Origin: Fimbriimonadaceae bacterium
GTDB lineage: Bacteria > Armatimonadota > Fimbriimonadia > Fimbriimonadales > Fimbriimonadaceae
Length of the DNA: 64,000 nt
Direction of reading: 5' to 3'
Assembly (NCBI GenBank): GCA_019638675.1
Contig: JAHBTE010000001.1
Span: 1,086,605 to 1,150,604 of the forward strand
In this document: piece after piece, positions 10,015 through 18,774 of the stretch
Position numbering within the stretch: the first letter of the stretch is position 1
How the letters are laid out: each line of letters starts with the position of its first letter
Made by a program: the position numbers and the translations under genes
The notes under the pieces: model-generated
The model's database searches: none
The model's input: only the letters and a program-made list of their open reading frames with translations
Told to the model about the DNA's origin: nothing

Positions 10015-11004
10015 GTGAGTACGGTTGATGTGACGATTATCGGCGGTGGGCCGGTCGGCTTATTCGGAGCGTTTTATGCGGGGCTTCGGGGAATGAGTGT
10101 CCGGATTATCGATAGCCTTCCTGACCTTGGCGGTCAGCTCACCGCACTCTATCCAGAAAAATATGTTTACGATATGCCGGGATTTCCTGAAGTGCTTGCC
10201 AAAGACCTCGCCGACCAGTTAGTGAAGCAGGCGGGTCGCTTTGCCCCAGATTTAGTGCTGAGTCGCACCGCAACCGAACTAGAAAAATCGGGTGATGACT
10301 GGGTAATCAAAACTGACGACGGAGAAATTTGGCCAACCAAAACGGTGATTATTTCTGCGGGTGCCGGCGCTTTTTCTCCGACAAAAATCGGTTGCGAGCG
10401 GGAAGGGGAATTTCTCGGTCGCGGTTTGAGCTACGGGGTTCGAGAAAAGGCAATCTTTGCAGACAAGCACTGCCTCGTGGTTGGAGGCGGAGACTCGGCC
10501 TTTGATTGGGCGCTGGCTCTTCACCCGATAGCGAGCAGTATTAAATTAGTCCACCGGAGTGATCGTTTCCGTGCCCACGAAGAAACCATTGAGCAACTTA
10601 AACAAACTGATGCGGAGTTCTGCCTTTGGGAAACGGTGAAAGAGATTCATGGCGAAGATCATGTCACCGGCGTCACGTTAGAGAACAGTCAGTCTAAAGA
10701 AACCCGCCACGTGGAATGTGATGCTATTATTGTCAATATTGGGTTCAAATCAAGCCTCGGGCCGATTAAAGACTGGGGAATCAATATTGAAAAAAATCAG
10801 GTTGTTGTAGACCATCTCTACCAAACCAATTTGTCGGGAGTTTTTGCGGTTGGTGACGTCTGCTCGTTTGATGGCAAGCTTAAGCTGATCGCAACCGGTG
10901 TAGGCGAAGCCGCGACTGCAGTCTGCATTGCAAAAACGATGATTGATCCAGCGGCGAAGCTATTTCCTGGGCACAGTTCGGATATGGAAATGCCCAGCCA
11001 TTAG
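10015..11004 (+). CDS. Ferredoxin--NADP(+) reductase, thioredoxin-reductase-like (YumC type)
   Basis: Flavoprotein of about 329 residues. The FAD motif GGGPVGLFGAFYAGLRGM and SLPDLGGQLTALYPEKYVYDMPG are typical of the TrxR-like ferredoxin-NADP reductases of Bacillus (YumC) and Chlorobium. The second dinucleotide motif VVGGGDSAFDWA binds NADPH, and GVFAVGDVCSFDGKLKLIATGVGEAA closes the fold. The Cys-x-x-Cys redox pair of true thioredoxin reductase is absent, supporting the FNR assignment. It would move electrons between NADPH and ferredoxin. I prefer the GTG at 10015, giving VSTVDVTIIGGG; an upstream ATG at 9979 adds 12 residues unlike the family. No ferredoxin gene is adjacent. Confidence 0.9.
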   Translation: MSTVDVTIIGGGPVGLFGAFYAGLRGMSVRIIDSLPDLGGQLTALYPEKYVYDMPGFPEVLAKDLADQLVKQAGRFAPDLVLSRTATELEKSGDDWVIKTDDGEIWPTKTVIISAGAGAFSPTKIGCEREGEFLGRGLSYGVREKAIFADKHCLVVGGGDSAFDWALALHPIASSIKLVHRSDRFRAHEETIEQLKQTDAEFCLWETVKEIHGEDHVTGVTLENSQSKETRHVECDAIIVNIGFKSSLGPIKDWGINIEKNQVVVDHLYQTNLSGVFAVGDVCSFDGKLKLIATGVGEAATAVCIAKTMIDPAAKLFPGHSSDMEMPSH

Positions 11005-11114
11005 TATCTTGGTGGTTAAAACATGCTCAAACTTTTGAGAATTCAATCCATTGGCATAAGCATTGCCTCATACTTCGATTAAAGGCCAGCCTAACAAAGT
11101 AATACCATCCCACC

Positions 11115-11864
11115 ATGTCAATTCCTCGCATAGCCCACTTTACATCGCACAAAGCGGTTCTGCCCGAAGACGAACAATTCGTTGTCGATGAATTTAAGAG
11201 GCTACATCCGGATTGGGAAGTCAAAATCTGGAACGATGAAATGAATGCCGAAGCATTTAAGCGGCACCTCCCCGAGCACGCTGAAATGATTCTGAAACTG
11301 CCACACGGCGTGCTGCGTGCCGACATTGCAAGATATCTATTTCTAAAACAGGATGGAGGTTGGTATTTTGATACTGACTATCAAGTCTTGCAAAATTTGG
11401 ATCAGTATTCCGACTACGATTTGATCCTGCCCATCAGTTGGGCAAAAGACGACCCTTCCACTGATTACGCTGGATTAGATAAGTACTGTAACTCCGTAAT
11501 GGCTTCTATCCTGGGGCATCCGTTCTGGGACACCTTATTGGCAGAAAGTATGAATCGCCTAAAAACTTGGCCAGTTGCCTTAAATATGATTGAAGAACTT
11601 ACTGGCCCGGACTTAGTTACACAAGTTGCCCATTCACATCCAGAAGTTCTCGGCAACCATTGGATGCCTGCTCAGCCTCTTTTCCATCCACGGCTGGCTG
11701 GCTACCCTGTTAAAGCAGAAGATTATCCCGATGCGTACGGTGCGCATTGGTGTAAAGGTGGTTGGCGTGATCTGAGTTTTATGGGTCGGGTGAAACGCCG
11801 ATTGGCCCGAATGCGCAAGAGCAATAGAGTTCGCAATTTTGTTGCTAATCTAAATAAATCTTGA
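11115..11864 (+). CDS. DXD-type sugar transferase, OCH1/Gly_transf_sug-like
   Basis: A 249-residue protein starting MSIPRIAHFTSHKAVLPED, then HPDWEVKIWND, then GVLRADIARYLFLKQDGGWYFDTDYQVLQ. The R-x-D-x2-RY-x4-GG-x-Y-x-DxD block is the signature of the glycosyltransferase sugar-binding DXD family (OCH1-like alpha-mannosyl or capsular transferases). FDTD carries the metal- and nucleotide-sugar-binding aspartates. AHWCKGGWRD near the end fits the family. The acceptor is unknown; surface polysaccharide or LPS decoration is likely. The gene stands alone between the reductase and a PEP-CTERM gene, with about 110 bases upstream and 186 downstream showing no clear gene. Confidence 0.85.
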   Translation: MSIPRIAHFTSHKAVLPEDEQFVVDEFKRLHPDWEVKIWNDEMNAEAFKRHLPEHAEMILKLPHGVLRADIARYLFLKQDGGWYFDTDYQVLQNLDQYSDYDLILPISWAKDDPSTDYAGLDKYCNSVMASILGHPFWDTLLAESMNRLKTWPVALNMIEELTGPDLVTQVAHSHPEVLGNHWMPAQPLFHPRLAGYPVKAEDYPDAYGAHWCKGGWRDLSFMGRVKRRLARMRKSNRVRNFVANLNKS

Positions 11865-12050
11865 GAAAGCATATTGAGATATTCCTTCAGTGCAAATTGC
11901 CAAGTCGTAATGCCTGTTTTTGCCTAGTAGAATTGCTTGTTTGCTCAATATTTTCAGGTTTTGTTCAGCTATTTCAGATAGATTGAAGTCGAACTTAGTG
12001 CGCTATTGTGCGCATTTTCTCTGCGGCTGGCAGAGTTGGAAAATGGGATT

Positions 12051-12668
12051 ATGAAAATGCATTACTTGGCTGTGGTCGGGGCGACCATGGCAATAGGATC
12101 TGTGGCGCAAGCTGCGACGTTCACCCTCAACTTCACCAATGTTTACACTGGTGACACTCCTGGCGGGACTGGCCCGTTTGCAACTGCCGTATTCACGGAC
12201 GCTGCGGCGAATACAGTTAATTTGGTGCTCACTCACAACTCAACAAGTCTTTCCCCACAGTTTTTGACCTTGCTAAGGCTGAACGTCGAGCCTGCTGTTG
12301 CATCAATTACAACGACAGCGATTGGGGGAAAAACCACGGCGTTCCAAAGCTCAGCACTTGGATCGGCAACGGATGCAGGAACTTCGTTCGATTTCCGTAT
12401 TGACTTTGGAACCTCCAATTCAGGTGGGGGAATCAATCGCTTAAACTCGGGCGATTCAATCACCCTTCAAATGGTTGGAACCGGATTAACTGCTTCCAGC
12501 TTTGATGCCTATTCCACTGGCGGAACCCCAACCCAAGGGTTGCTCCACTTGCAAGGAATTGCAGGCGGTGGTTCATCCAAGCTCGGTGGAGAAGCAGTTC
12601 CTGAGCCGGCGACAATTGCTGTTCTGGCTGGACTTGGTTTAGCCGCGGCTCGACGTCGCAAGAAGTAA
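12051..12668 (+). CDS. PEP-CTERM sorting-domain protein
   Basis: A 205-residue secreted protein. From the ATG at 12051 a signal peptide (MKMHYLAVVGATMAIGSVAQA) precedes a Thr/Asn/Gly-rich beta-type region with no recognised enzymatic motif. The end is a PEP-CTERM sorting signal: VPEP, a hydrophobic helix (TIAVLAGLGLAAA) and the basic tail RRRKK. In known systems an exosortase (EpsH/XrtA) processes such proteins, often linked to exopolysaccharide. No exosortase lies in the window. The in-frame ORF extends upstream to about 12006, but those residues do not look like a signal peptide. A strong terminator follows. Confidence 0.88.
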   Translation: MKMHYLAVVGATMAIGSVAQAATFTLNFTNVYTGDTPGGTGPFATAVFTDAAANTVNLVLTHNSTSLSPQFLTLLRLNVEPAVASITTTAIGGKTTAFQSSALGSATDAGTSFDFRIDFGTSNSGGGINRLNSGDSITLQMVGTGLTASSFDAYSTGGTPTQGLLHLQGIAGGGSSKLGGEAVPEPATIAVLAGLGLAAARRRKK

Positions 12669-12690
12669 CGCTGTAATCGTATTTTGGTGA

Positions 12691-12721
12691 CCCTACCTTT
12701 GATTCAAAGGTAGGGTTTCTT
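12691..12721 (+). terminator. Rho-independent terminator after the PEP-CTERM gene
   Basis: A perfect 11-bp stem, CCCTACCTTTG / CAAAGGTAGGG, with an ATT loop is followed by TTTCTT. A second, weaker hairpin (CACTGGT-GAA-ACCAGTG at 12767-12783, then TTTAATTT) also points along the plus strand and abuts the argS stop codon. Confidence 0.85.
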
Positions 12722-12784
12722 GTCACTAGGATATTGCAGAACGTTTTTTGAACTAGATTTTGAGGCCACTGGTGAAACCAGTGT

Positions 12785-15442
12785 TTAATTTGTGACTGTT
12801 CGATCCATTCGCTCGGGAGCAGAGACGCCAAGCAGATTTAACGCGTTTTTGAGAGCGATTCGCGTCGCTTGGCACAAAGCAAGGCGGGCCAGTGTGAGTT
12901 CTGGTTGATCGCTTTGAATCACACGGCACGAATCGTAGAACGAGTGGTACGTTCGCGCTAGTTCGATTGCGTAAGTCGTCAAACGGTTGACGGAATAATC
13001 TTTCGCCGTGCGCTCAACCTCGTGTGGAAGGTCGCAAATCTTGAGGACGAGAGCAATCTCTTTCGGATGATTGAGTAGGCCAGGATTGTTAAGCCGCGCC
13101 GGGGCTTCAAACCCTTGTTCCTTGGCCTTTTCGATCACGCTGCTAATGCGGGCGTGGGCGTACTGCACATAGAAAACTGGGTTTTCATCGCTCTGTTTGG
13201 TCGCCAGTTCAAGGTCAAAATCCATCGCCGTATCGTGGTGGCGCATCAGGTAGAAGAACCGCGCTACATCGGAGCCGGCTTGTTGTCTTTCGGCTTCTGT
13301 ACCGTTCGGTCTAATGGTTTCCCCGATTTCGTTGACAAGGTCAATCAAGGCGTAAATATTGCCGTCGCGTTTGCGCATCGGAGCAGGTTTGCCATCTTTC
13401 AGGAACCGCACGATCTGGAAGATTTGAACCTCCAAATGCTCCTTGGCCCAAGCCAGTGAAGCTTGGCATCGGTTGCGCTCTTCCACGCTGGAATAAAGCT
13501 TGGCTTCGATTTTGCTCAGCGGCTCCGGGTTGTTAATCGGCTCGGCTTGGTCAGCGTGCATCGCGGCGACCACCGCCGTCAGGCGACCAATGTAGCCGTG
13601 GTGATCCGGCCCAAGAACAGTAATGAGCTTGGTGGCATCAGCAGGCCGATTGAATTTATCCTTGTGGTAGGCCACGTCGCTGGCGATGTAGGTGAGTCGC
13701 CCATCTTTGCGGCGGAGAACCCGGTCTTGGTCGTCACCGAATTTGGTGGATCGAAGCCAGACGGTTTTGCTAGAGCCGGAGTTGTCAACCCCTCCCTCAA
13801 TCCCTCCCCGATCTTCGGGGAGGGAATCTTCTGTATCGTCCTCATCTACTGGCTGTTCCTCGCGGATGACATCTTTGATGACTCCACCCTTCGCCATGTC
13901 GAGCTTGATTCGGTAAGGGCCATCGTCGGCGACCTTACTTTTGATCAAGTGGTCTAGTTCCTGTTGAACTGCGCCGGAATCGTGAAGGGATTGCTCCGAG
14001 AACCATGTGTCGAAGTTGACTTGGAAAACTAAAAGGTCTGCTCTCTGCTTGGCAATCATCATTGATTCAGACATTTCTCTAATATCATCACCGTAGAGGT
14101 TTTCCAAATCATTTCGTGATGAGATTATTGCTGCAGCAGCGGACATTTCTGGGCTGAACCCTGACGTAAATGACTTAAGGCTTAATGCGTGTTTTCTGTC
14201 TTCCGAGGCATTCCACTCACGTAGTTTCGTAATTGAAGAAACTAACCAATCTGTATATTCTGGAGTCTTAAAGAAACTTTTAAATTCTGGATCAATAAGT
14301 AACCCATTCATAAATTCTACTCTCGCGTTCACTCCCGAATAAAGCATAGCCATTGACATTTCAGATGGACGTCCAAAAAGAGCTCCCCGAGGTGCTAACT
14401 GAGTTTCAGACTCAATTGCGAGAGCAAGGGCAATAATAAAGTTGTCTTGGATCACCTTGTCATGGACAAATCTAAGTGAATCATTTGCTTCATTCGGAAA
14501 AGTACTCATCATATGATCCATTGAGAGGTAGTACCAATAATTAACAATTACACTCTGCTCTCCGAACGGATTCTTGTTATCGTGTGTAAATTTCTGTCTA
14601 TCAATATCGCCACGTAGTCGAACCATCTGATTGTGCAATCGTGCGAATTTGTCCAAAATATCTGCGAAACTTATTTGAGGATCAAAGAATTCAGCATAAG
14701 CTTTTATATAACCACTGTATATGCTTCCCAGTCCAAGCACCCTTTCCCTAGACTCTGCAATTTTGTCGGCAACGTCTTTAACGTAATCACCTTTGTAGCC
14801 GTCAGCAGGAATATCATCTCTGAGGATTATCGCCTTCACCGACTCGGCGAACAACCGCATTTGCTCCGAATTCACCCCGTCGTTGATGTAGTACTCGCGG
14901 TGGACGACGTTCCCCGCCGCTTCCAGAACATTACACAGCGCCGAACCAAATGCGGCCCCGCGACCAGAGCCAATCGTGATCGGACCATTGGGGTTTACAG
15001 AAACAAACTCGACATTAATGCGTTCAGGGGAACTGTTTTCTAGCTTCCCAAACCCTTCTGCTCTCTCTAAAACTGTGCCGATATGAGCCGCAACCTGCGT
15101 TGCGGAGAGCTTGAAGTTGATAAACCCCGGACCGGCGATATCGATTTCGGTGATGAGTTGGTTTTGGTCGGCTTCGCGGATGGCTTCCACCAGCATCTCA
15201 GCAAGTGCCCGCGGATTCTGTCCAAGTTTTTTGCTCGCAACCAGACAAAAATTGGTCGCAAAGTCGCCGTGCTCGGCTTGCTTTGGGGGTTCAACCTCCA
15301 CCAAATCCTCTACGTCAGCGGAAAATCCATTTTTTTCCACCAGAATTTTTACGGCTGTTTTTAGCAGTTGGATAAGGGAGTTGCGAACCAAAACAGCTTG
15401 ATTATGAAGGTTTAATGAGGGGTGACGAACGTTAAGGCCCAC
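12785..15442 (-). CDS. argS: Arginyl-tRNA synthetase, oversized and with degenerate signature motifs
   Basis: An 885-residue class I synthetase, against about 550-600 for the family. The ArgRS-specific N-terminal domain (about 20-110), the catalytic core and the C-terminal anticodon-binding domain (from about 735, FYVQYAHARISS) are all recognisable. WFSEQSLHDSGAVQ and WLRSTKFGDDQDRVL are diagnostic. There are three oddities. The HIGH motif reads TIGS (GPITIGSGRG, about 154-163) and the KMSK region reads APMRKRDGN. A segment of about 240 residues (about 231-470) is inserted between DVADKIAE and FDTWFSEQ. A second insert (about 527-558) contains an in-frame palindromic DNA element. The start is probably the GTG at 15442; no strong ribosome site is visible. 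Sure of the family, less sure it charges tRNA-Arg normally. Confidence 0.85.
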   Translation of the reverse strand: MGLNVRHPSLNLHNQAVLVRNSLIQLLKTAVKILVEKNGFSADVEDLVEVEPPKQAEHGDFATNFCLVASKKLGQNPRALAEMLVEAIREADQNQLITEIDIAGPGFINFKLSATQVAAHIGTVLERAEGFGKLENSSPERINVEFVSVNPNGPITIGSGRGAAFGSALCNVLEAAGNVVHREYYINDGVNSEQMRLFAESVKAIILRDDIPADGYKGDYVKDVADKIAESRERVLGLGSIYSGYIKAYAEFFDPQISFADILDKFARLHNQMVRLRGDIDRQKFTHDNKNPFGEQSVIVNYWYYLSMDHMMSTFPNEANDSLRFVHDKVIQDNFIIALALAIESETQLAPRGALFGRPSEMSMAMLYSGVNARVEFMNGLLIDPEFKSFFKTPEYTDWLVSSITKLREWNASEDRKHALSLKSFTSGFSPEMSAAAAIISSRNDLENLYGDDIREMSESMMIAKQRADLLVFQVNFDTWFSEQSLHDSGAVQQELDHLIKSKVADDGPYRIKLDMAKGGVIKDVIREEQPVDEDDTEDSLPEDRGGIEGGVDNSGSSKTVWLRSTKFGDDQDRVLRRKDGRLTYIASDVAYHKDKFNRPADATKLITVLGPDHHGYIGRLTAVVAAMHADQAEPINNPEPLSKIEAKLYSSVEERNRCQASLAWAKEHLEVQIFQIVRFLKDGKPAPMRKRDGNIYALIDLVNEIGETIRPNGTEAERQQAGSDVARFFYLMRHHDTAMDFDLELATKQSDENPVFYVQYAHARISSVIEKAKEQGFEAPARLNNPGLLNHPKEIALVLKICDLPHEVERTAKDYSVNRLTTYAIELARTYHSFYDSCRVIQSDQPELTLARLALCQATRIALKNALNLLGVSAPERMDRTVTN
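13801..13825. repeat. Perfect palindromic element inside argS
   Basis: TCCCTCCCCGA - TCT - TCGGGGAGGGA is an 11-bp perfect stem with a 3-base loop. It is preceded by the related string CCCTCCCTCAA, so the C-rich unit is partly duplicated. On the minus strand it is read in frame as part of SLPEDRGGIEGGV within a linker absent from ordinary ArgRS. The form matches small palindromic repeats (REP or RPE type) that insert in genes without breaking the frame. Confidence 0.7.
14035..14752 (-). other. AT-rich in-frame insertion of about 240 codons in argS
   Basis: This stretch encodes about residues 231-470 of ArgRS and has no counterpart in the usual catalytic domain. It is far more AT-rich than its flanks: by hand count, 14221-14280 has 18 G+C in 60 bases, while 13681-13740 has 37 in 60. 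The protein looks folded and mostly helical (KFARLHNQMVRLRGDIDRQK, VIQDNFIIALALAIESE). It lacks intein features: no Cys/Ser at the upstream junction and no His-Asn before a nucleophile at the downstream one. A domain acquired by insertion is the likely reading. No family was recognised. Confidence 0.65.
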
Positions 15443-15614
15443 GAGTTCTGTCGAGAAAATAAGAGTTCCCCTTTCTTATTGAGGTGCTTTTAGGACTAAA
15501 ATAGGAGAGTTAAGGGTATTTGCTCCTCTGGGAACAATTTGGGGGCTGGCTCTGACTGCTGCTTATTTGCGTGCTTTTATGGTTGGGCGTTAATGGGCAG
15601 GGGATTTTGAACGA

Positions 15615-17402
15615 ATGGCAATTGAACGTGTACCGATGGCCAAGTACCTGATGGACAAGGGGTACTTGAAACAGGATCAACTGGACGAGGCAACGAAAGT
15701 TCAGGAGCAGTCAAACACTCCGAACTTAGGAAAAATTTTAATCGACCTTGGGATGGTTGGCGAACGAGAGGTAACCGAGGCGCAAGCTCAGGAAGCCGGA
15801 TATCCGTTTGTAGACCTTGACAACGTTTCGCTGGAAAGCAGCGCGGTTAACGTTGTGCCCGATCGAATTGCAAAGCAACACTCCGTCATCCCCGTCCGCA
15901 AAGACGGCATGGTGCTGTGGGTTGCCATGAAAGACCCGAACGACATTGAAGCAATTGACGCCATTCGGTTTGCTTCCGGTTGTCAGGTCAAGCCAGCAAT
16001 CGCAGTTCGCGGCGCAATTGAAGACGCGATTAAAAAATATTACGGTGGCTCTAATGGTGAGAATGGAGCCGCACCCGTCGCAGAAGCCGCCGCTGCTGGA
16101 GGTGAAGCTCAACGAACAAACACCGCTGGTATTTCTGCTCTTGTGGCCCAAGCGCAGGTCAATCGCGATGCAGATAACTTTGCGATGCCCGGCGGAACCG
16201 AAGAAGATGACGGAGCCGAGCTTGCTGAGCAAGCACCGATCATTAAGCTGGCAAACGCAGTTATCCAAACCGCTATTGTCGACCGCGCATCAGACATCCA
16301 CGTAGAACCTCAGCAACGTGCGGTTCGCGTTCGGTACCGCATTGACGGTGTTTTGATGGAAGCAATGACGGTTCCTAAGAACCTTCAAGCTCCGATGATC
16401 TCCCGCCTAAAAATCATGGCGGAAATGAACATTGCAGAACGCCGGGTTCCACAAGACGGTCGTATTGAAGTACGCCACCAAGGCAAAGAGTTCGACCTTC
16501 GGGTTAGCTCCATCCCAACCCCGTTCGGTGAAAAAATCGTTATGCGGATCCTTGATAAAGGAAACGCGATGATCGGTTTGACGAAACTTGGATTTACCGA
16601 AAGCAACCAAGCGGCGATTGAAGAACTGATTTCTCAGCCAAACGGAATGTTCCTCTGTACTGGTCCAACTGGTTCCGGTAAGACAACTACTCAGTATTCG
16701 GTACTTAACATGCTCAACTCGGTTGAGCGGAACATCATCACGGTTGAAGACCCGGTCGAATACCAACTTGGCGGTATCAGCCAGGTGCAGGTCAACAAGA
16801 AAGCTGGTTTGACCTTTGGTACCGCTCTCCGCTCCTTCCTCCGGCAAGACCCTGACATCATCATGGTCGGGGAAATGCGCGACCTTGAAACTGCTGAAAT
16901 CGCGATTGAAGCATCACTCACGGGTCACTTGGTACTTTCCACGCTTCACACGAACGACGCGCCTTCGGCAACTCTTCGTATGATTGACATGGGGGTTGAG
17001 CCGTACTTGATTTCGGCAACGGTTATTGGTGTTCTGGCGCAACGGCTTGCTCGACGTATTGACCCGGGTCATAAAGAACCGTACGAAGTGCGCCAGCTCG
17101 ACTTGCGCCGATTTGGATTTAAGGTAACCGATCCAGAAGGATCAGTCACTCTCTATCGTGGAATTCCGCACGATGATAACCGAATGACAGGCTTCAAAGG
17201 TCGAAACGGTATTCACGAGCTGATGATCATGAACGCGGAAATCGCTGAACTTGTTGTTCGGCGTGCACCACTGAACGATATTAAAGCGGCTGCGAAAGCA
17301 AACGGTATGCACGAACTTCGTGAAGATGGACTTGAAAAGGTTTTGATGGGTATGACGACACCAGATGAAGTCATGCGCGTTGTCTTCACCGCAGGTTTCT
17401 AG
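15615..17402 (+). CDS. pilB: Type IV pilus extension ATPase PilB
   Basis: A 595-residue hexameric GspE/PilB ATPase that powers pilin polymerisation at the inner membrane. An MshEN-type N-terminal domain (about 10-145) is followed by an Ala/Gly-rich linker and the ATPase core with Walker A GPTGSGKTT (350-358), the Asp box around TVEDPVEYQL, Walker B PDIIMVGEMRD (413-423) and the His box THLVLSTLHTND-like segment (437-448). The four-Cys zinc site that most PilB and GspE proteins carry after ...RLARR is missing: only two cysteines exist, near 123 and 348. It heads the 32-kb pilus locus. The 172 bases between it and the divergent argS must hold its promoter, but I see no convincing one. Confidence 0.95.
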   Translation: MAIERVPMAKYLMDKGYLKQDQLDEATKVQEQSNTPNLGKILIDLGMVGEREVTEAQAQEAGYPFVDLDNVSLESSAVNVVPDRIAKQHSVIPVRKDGMVLWVAMKDPNDIEAIDAIRFASGCQVKPAIAVRGAIEDAIKKYYGGSNGENGAAPVAEAAAAGGEAQRTNTAGISALVAQAQVNRDADNFAMPGGTEEDDGAELAEQAPIIKLANAVIQTAIVDRASDIHVEPQQRAVRVRYRIDGVLMEAMTVPKNLQAPMISRLKIMAEMNIAERRVPQDGRIEVRHQGKEFDLRVSSIPTPFGEKIVMRILDKGNAMIGLTKLGFTESNQAAIEELISQPNGMFLCTGPTGSGKTTTQYSVLNMLNSVERNIITVEDPVEYQLGGISQVQVNKKAGLTFGTALRSFLRQDPDIIMVGEMRDLETAEIAIEASLTGHLVLSTLHTNDAPSATLRMIDMGVEPYLISATVIGVLAQRLARRIDPGHKEPYEVRQLDLRRFGFKVTDPEGSVTLYRGIPHDDNRMTGFKGRNGIHELMIMNAEIAELVVRRAPLNDIKAAAKANGMHELREDGLEKVLMGMTTPDEVMRVVFTAGF

Positions 17403-17486
17403 TGAACTAATTTGCTTGCAAGTTGCATTAGAACAATAACGACCAGACCAGACGTCTAAAACACAGAAAAAAGAAACGAATCAATA

Positions 17487-18767
17487 ATGGAAAACTCGCC
17501 ATACGCACAGTCACCTGGAAGCATGCCCCCTTCCTCGCCTCCACCTTCAGCTCCCCCGACAATGGGTGGAGAAACCTCCGGTGGTGAAGAAAAGAAAGTA
17601 GGCGCGCCGAAGATTCTTGAAGATCTTCACATTGACGAGCTCTTGCACATCGTTGTCGATCGCAACTGCTCTGACCTCCACATCTGTGTGGATAGCGAAC
17701 CAGTTATCCGCGAAGACGGGAAATTGAAGCGGCTGAACTACGAAAAGTTCACGCCTCCGCAATCTCAGCGGATGATGTACGAAATCATCAGCGACGACCA
17801 CATCACGAAGTTTGAGCAAACCAAAGAACTCGACTTTTCGTATGCGTTGCCGAATCCGGTTCACATGCGGGAACAAGGTAAGGGCCCTGTTCGCGCGCGG
17901 TTCCGTGTAAACCTCTACCGAGACCGAGGTAGCGTTGCCGCTGCGTTCCGCTTGATTTCGAGCCGAATTCCAACGGTTGAAGAACTCAACCTTCCTCCGC
18001 TCCTGAAAACGCTTTCAGAAAAACCTCGTGGTTTGATCCTGGTAACTGGCCCAACTGGTTCAGGTAAATCAACTTCGCTTGCGGCGATGATCAACCACTT
18101 GAACATCAACTATTCGCATCACATCATCACGATTGAAGACCCGATTGAATATCTGCACACGCATAAGTCATCGGTCATCAACCAACGTGAACTTGGTGGC
18201 GACACACTCAGCTTCTCAAATGCTCTGCGGGCAAGTCTTCGGGAAGACCCGGATATCCTGCTCGTTGGTGAAATGCGCGACCGAGAAACGATTCAGCTTG
18301 CGATCACCGCGGCTGAAACGGGTCACTTGGTCTTTGCAACTCTCCACACGAACAACGCAGCAGAATCTATTGACCGTATCATTGACGTTTTCCCTCCGGG
18401 ACAACAAGAGCAAATCCGTGTTCAGTTGGCGAACAACATCATTGCGATCATTTCGCAGCAGTTGTTGCCACGAGCAAGCGGCCCTGGCCGAATTCCAACC
18501 AACGAAATCATGGTTGCAACTCCGGCAGTTCGCAACTTGATTCGTGAAAACAAAACTCACCAGATTCCGTCCATGATTCAAACAGGGGCGGCGCACGGCA
18601 TGATGAGTATGGATCAGTGCTTGCGAGACCAATATATGAAAGGTCTGATTACACTTGAAGAAGCAATGACTCGGTGTATGAACGTTGAAGAATTGAAGAA
18701 GATGATCAGTCTGGGTGCCCCAGGCGGACAAGGTGGAAGCGCGGCTCCGGGCGCTCCAAAAAGGTAA
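17487..18767 (+). CDS. pilT: Type IV pilus retraction ATPase PilT
   Basis: A 426-residue secretion ATPase of the PilT type, which depolymerises the pilus to drive twitching motility. Walker A GPTGSGKST is at about 188-196; EDPIEYLHTHKSSVINQREL and REDPDILLVGEMRDRETI are PilT-specific; AETGHLVFATLHTNNAAESIDRIIDVFP is the AIRNLIRE-region neighbour. The N-terminal 45 residues are Pro/Ser/Gly-rich and not part of the usual fold, and the C-terminus ends in the Gly/Ala/Pro tail APGGQGGSAAPGAPKR. The gene lies 84 bases after pilB with no terminator between and 7 bases before pilC. Its presence implies retractable pili rather than a pure type II secretion system. Confidence 0.95.
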   Translation: MENSPYAQSPGSMPPSSPPPSAPPTMGGETSGGEEKKVGAPKILEDLHIDELLHIVVDRNCSDLHICVDSEPVIREDGKLKRLNYEKFTPPQSQRMMYEIISDDHITKFEQTKELDFSYALPNPVHMREQGKGPVRARFRVNLYRDRGSVAAAFRLISSRIPTVEELNLPPLLKTLSEKPRGLILVTGPTGSGKSTSLAAMINHLNINYSHHIITIEDPIEYLHTHKSSVINQRELGGDTLSFSNALRASLREDPDILLVGEMRDRETIQLAITAAETGHLVFATLHTNNAAESIDRIIDVFPPGQQEQIRVQLANNIIAIISQQLLPRASGPGRIPTNEIMVATPAVRNLIRENKTHQIPSMIQTGAAHGMMSMDQCLRDQYMKGLITLEEAMTRCMNVEELKKMISLGAPGGQGGSAAPGAPKR

Positions 18768-18774
18768 GTGAACA

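Noticed and set aside
14035-14752. Intein inside argS
   Set aside because: No Cys/Ser/Thr at the upstream junction, no terminal His-Asn followed by a nucleophile, and no homing-endonuclease motif seen.
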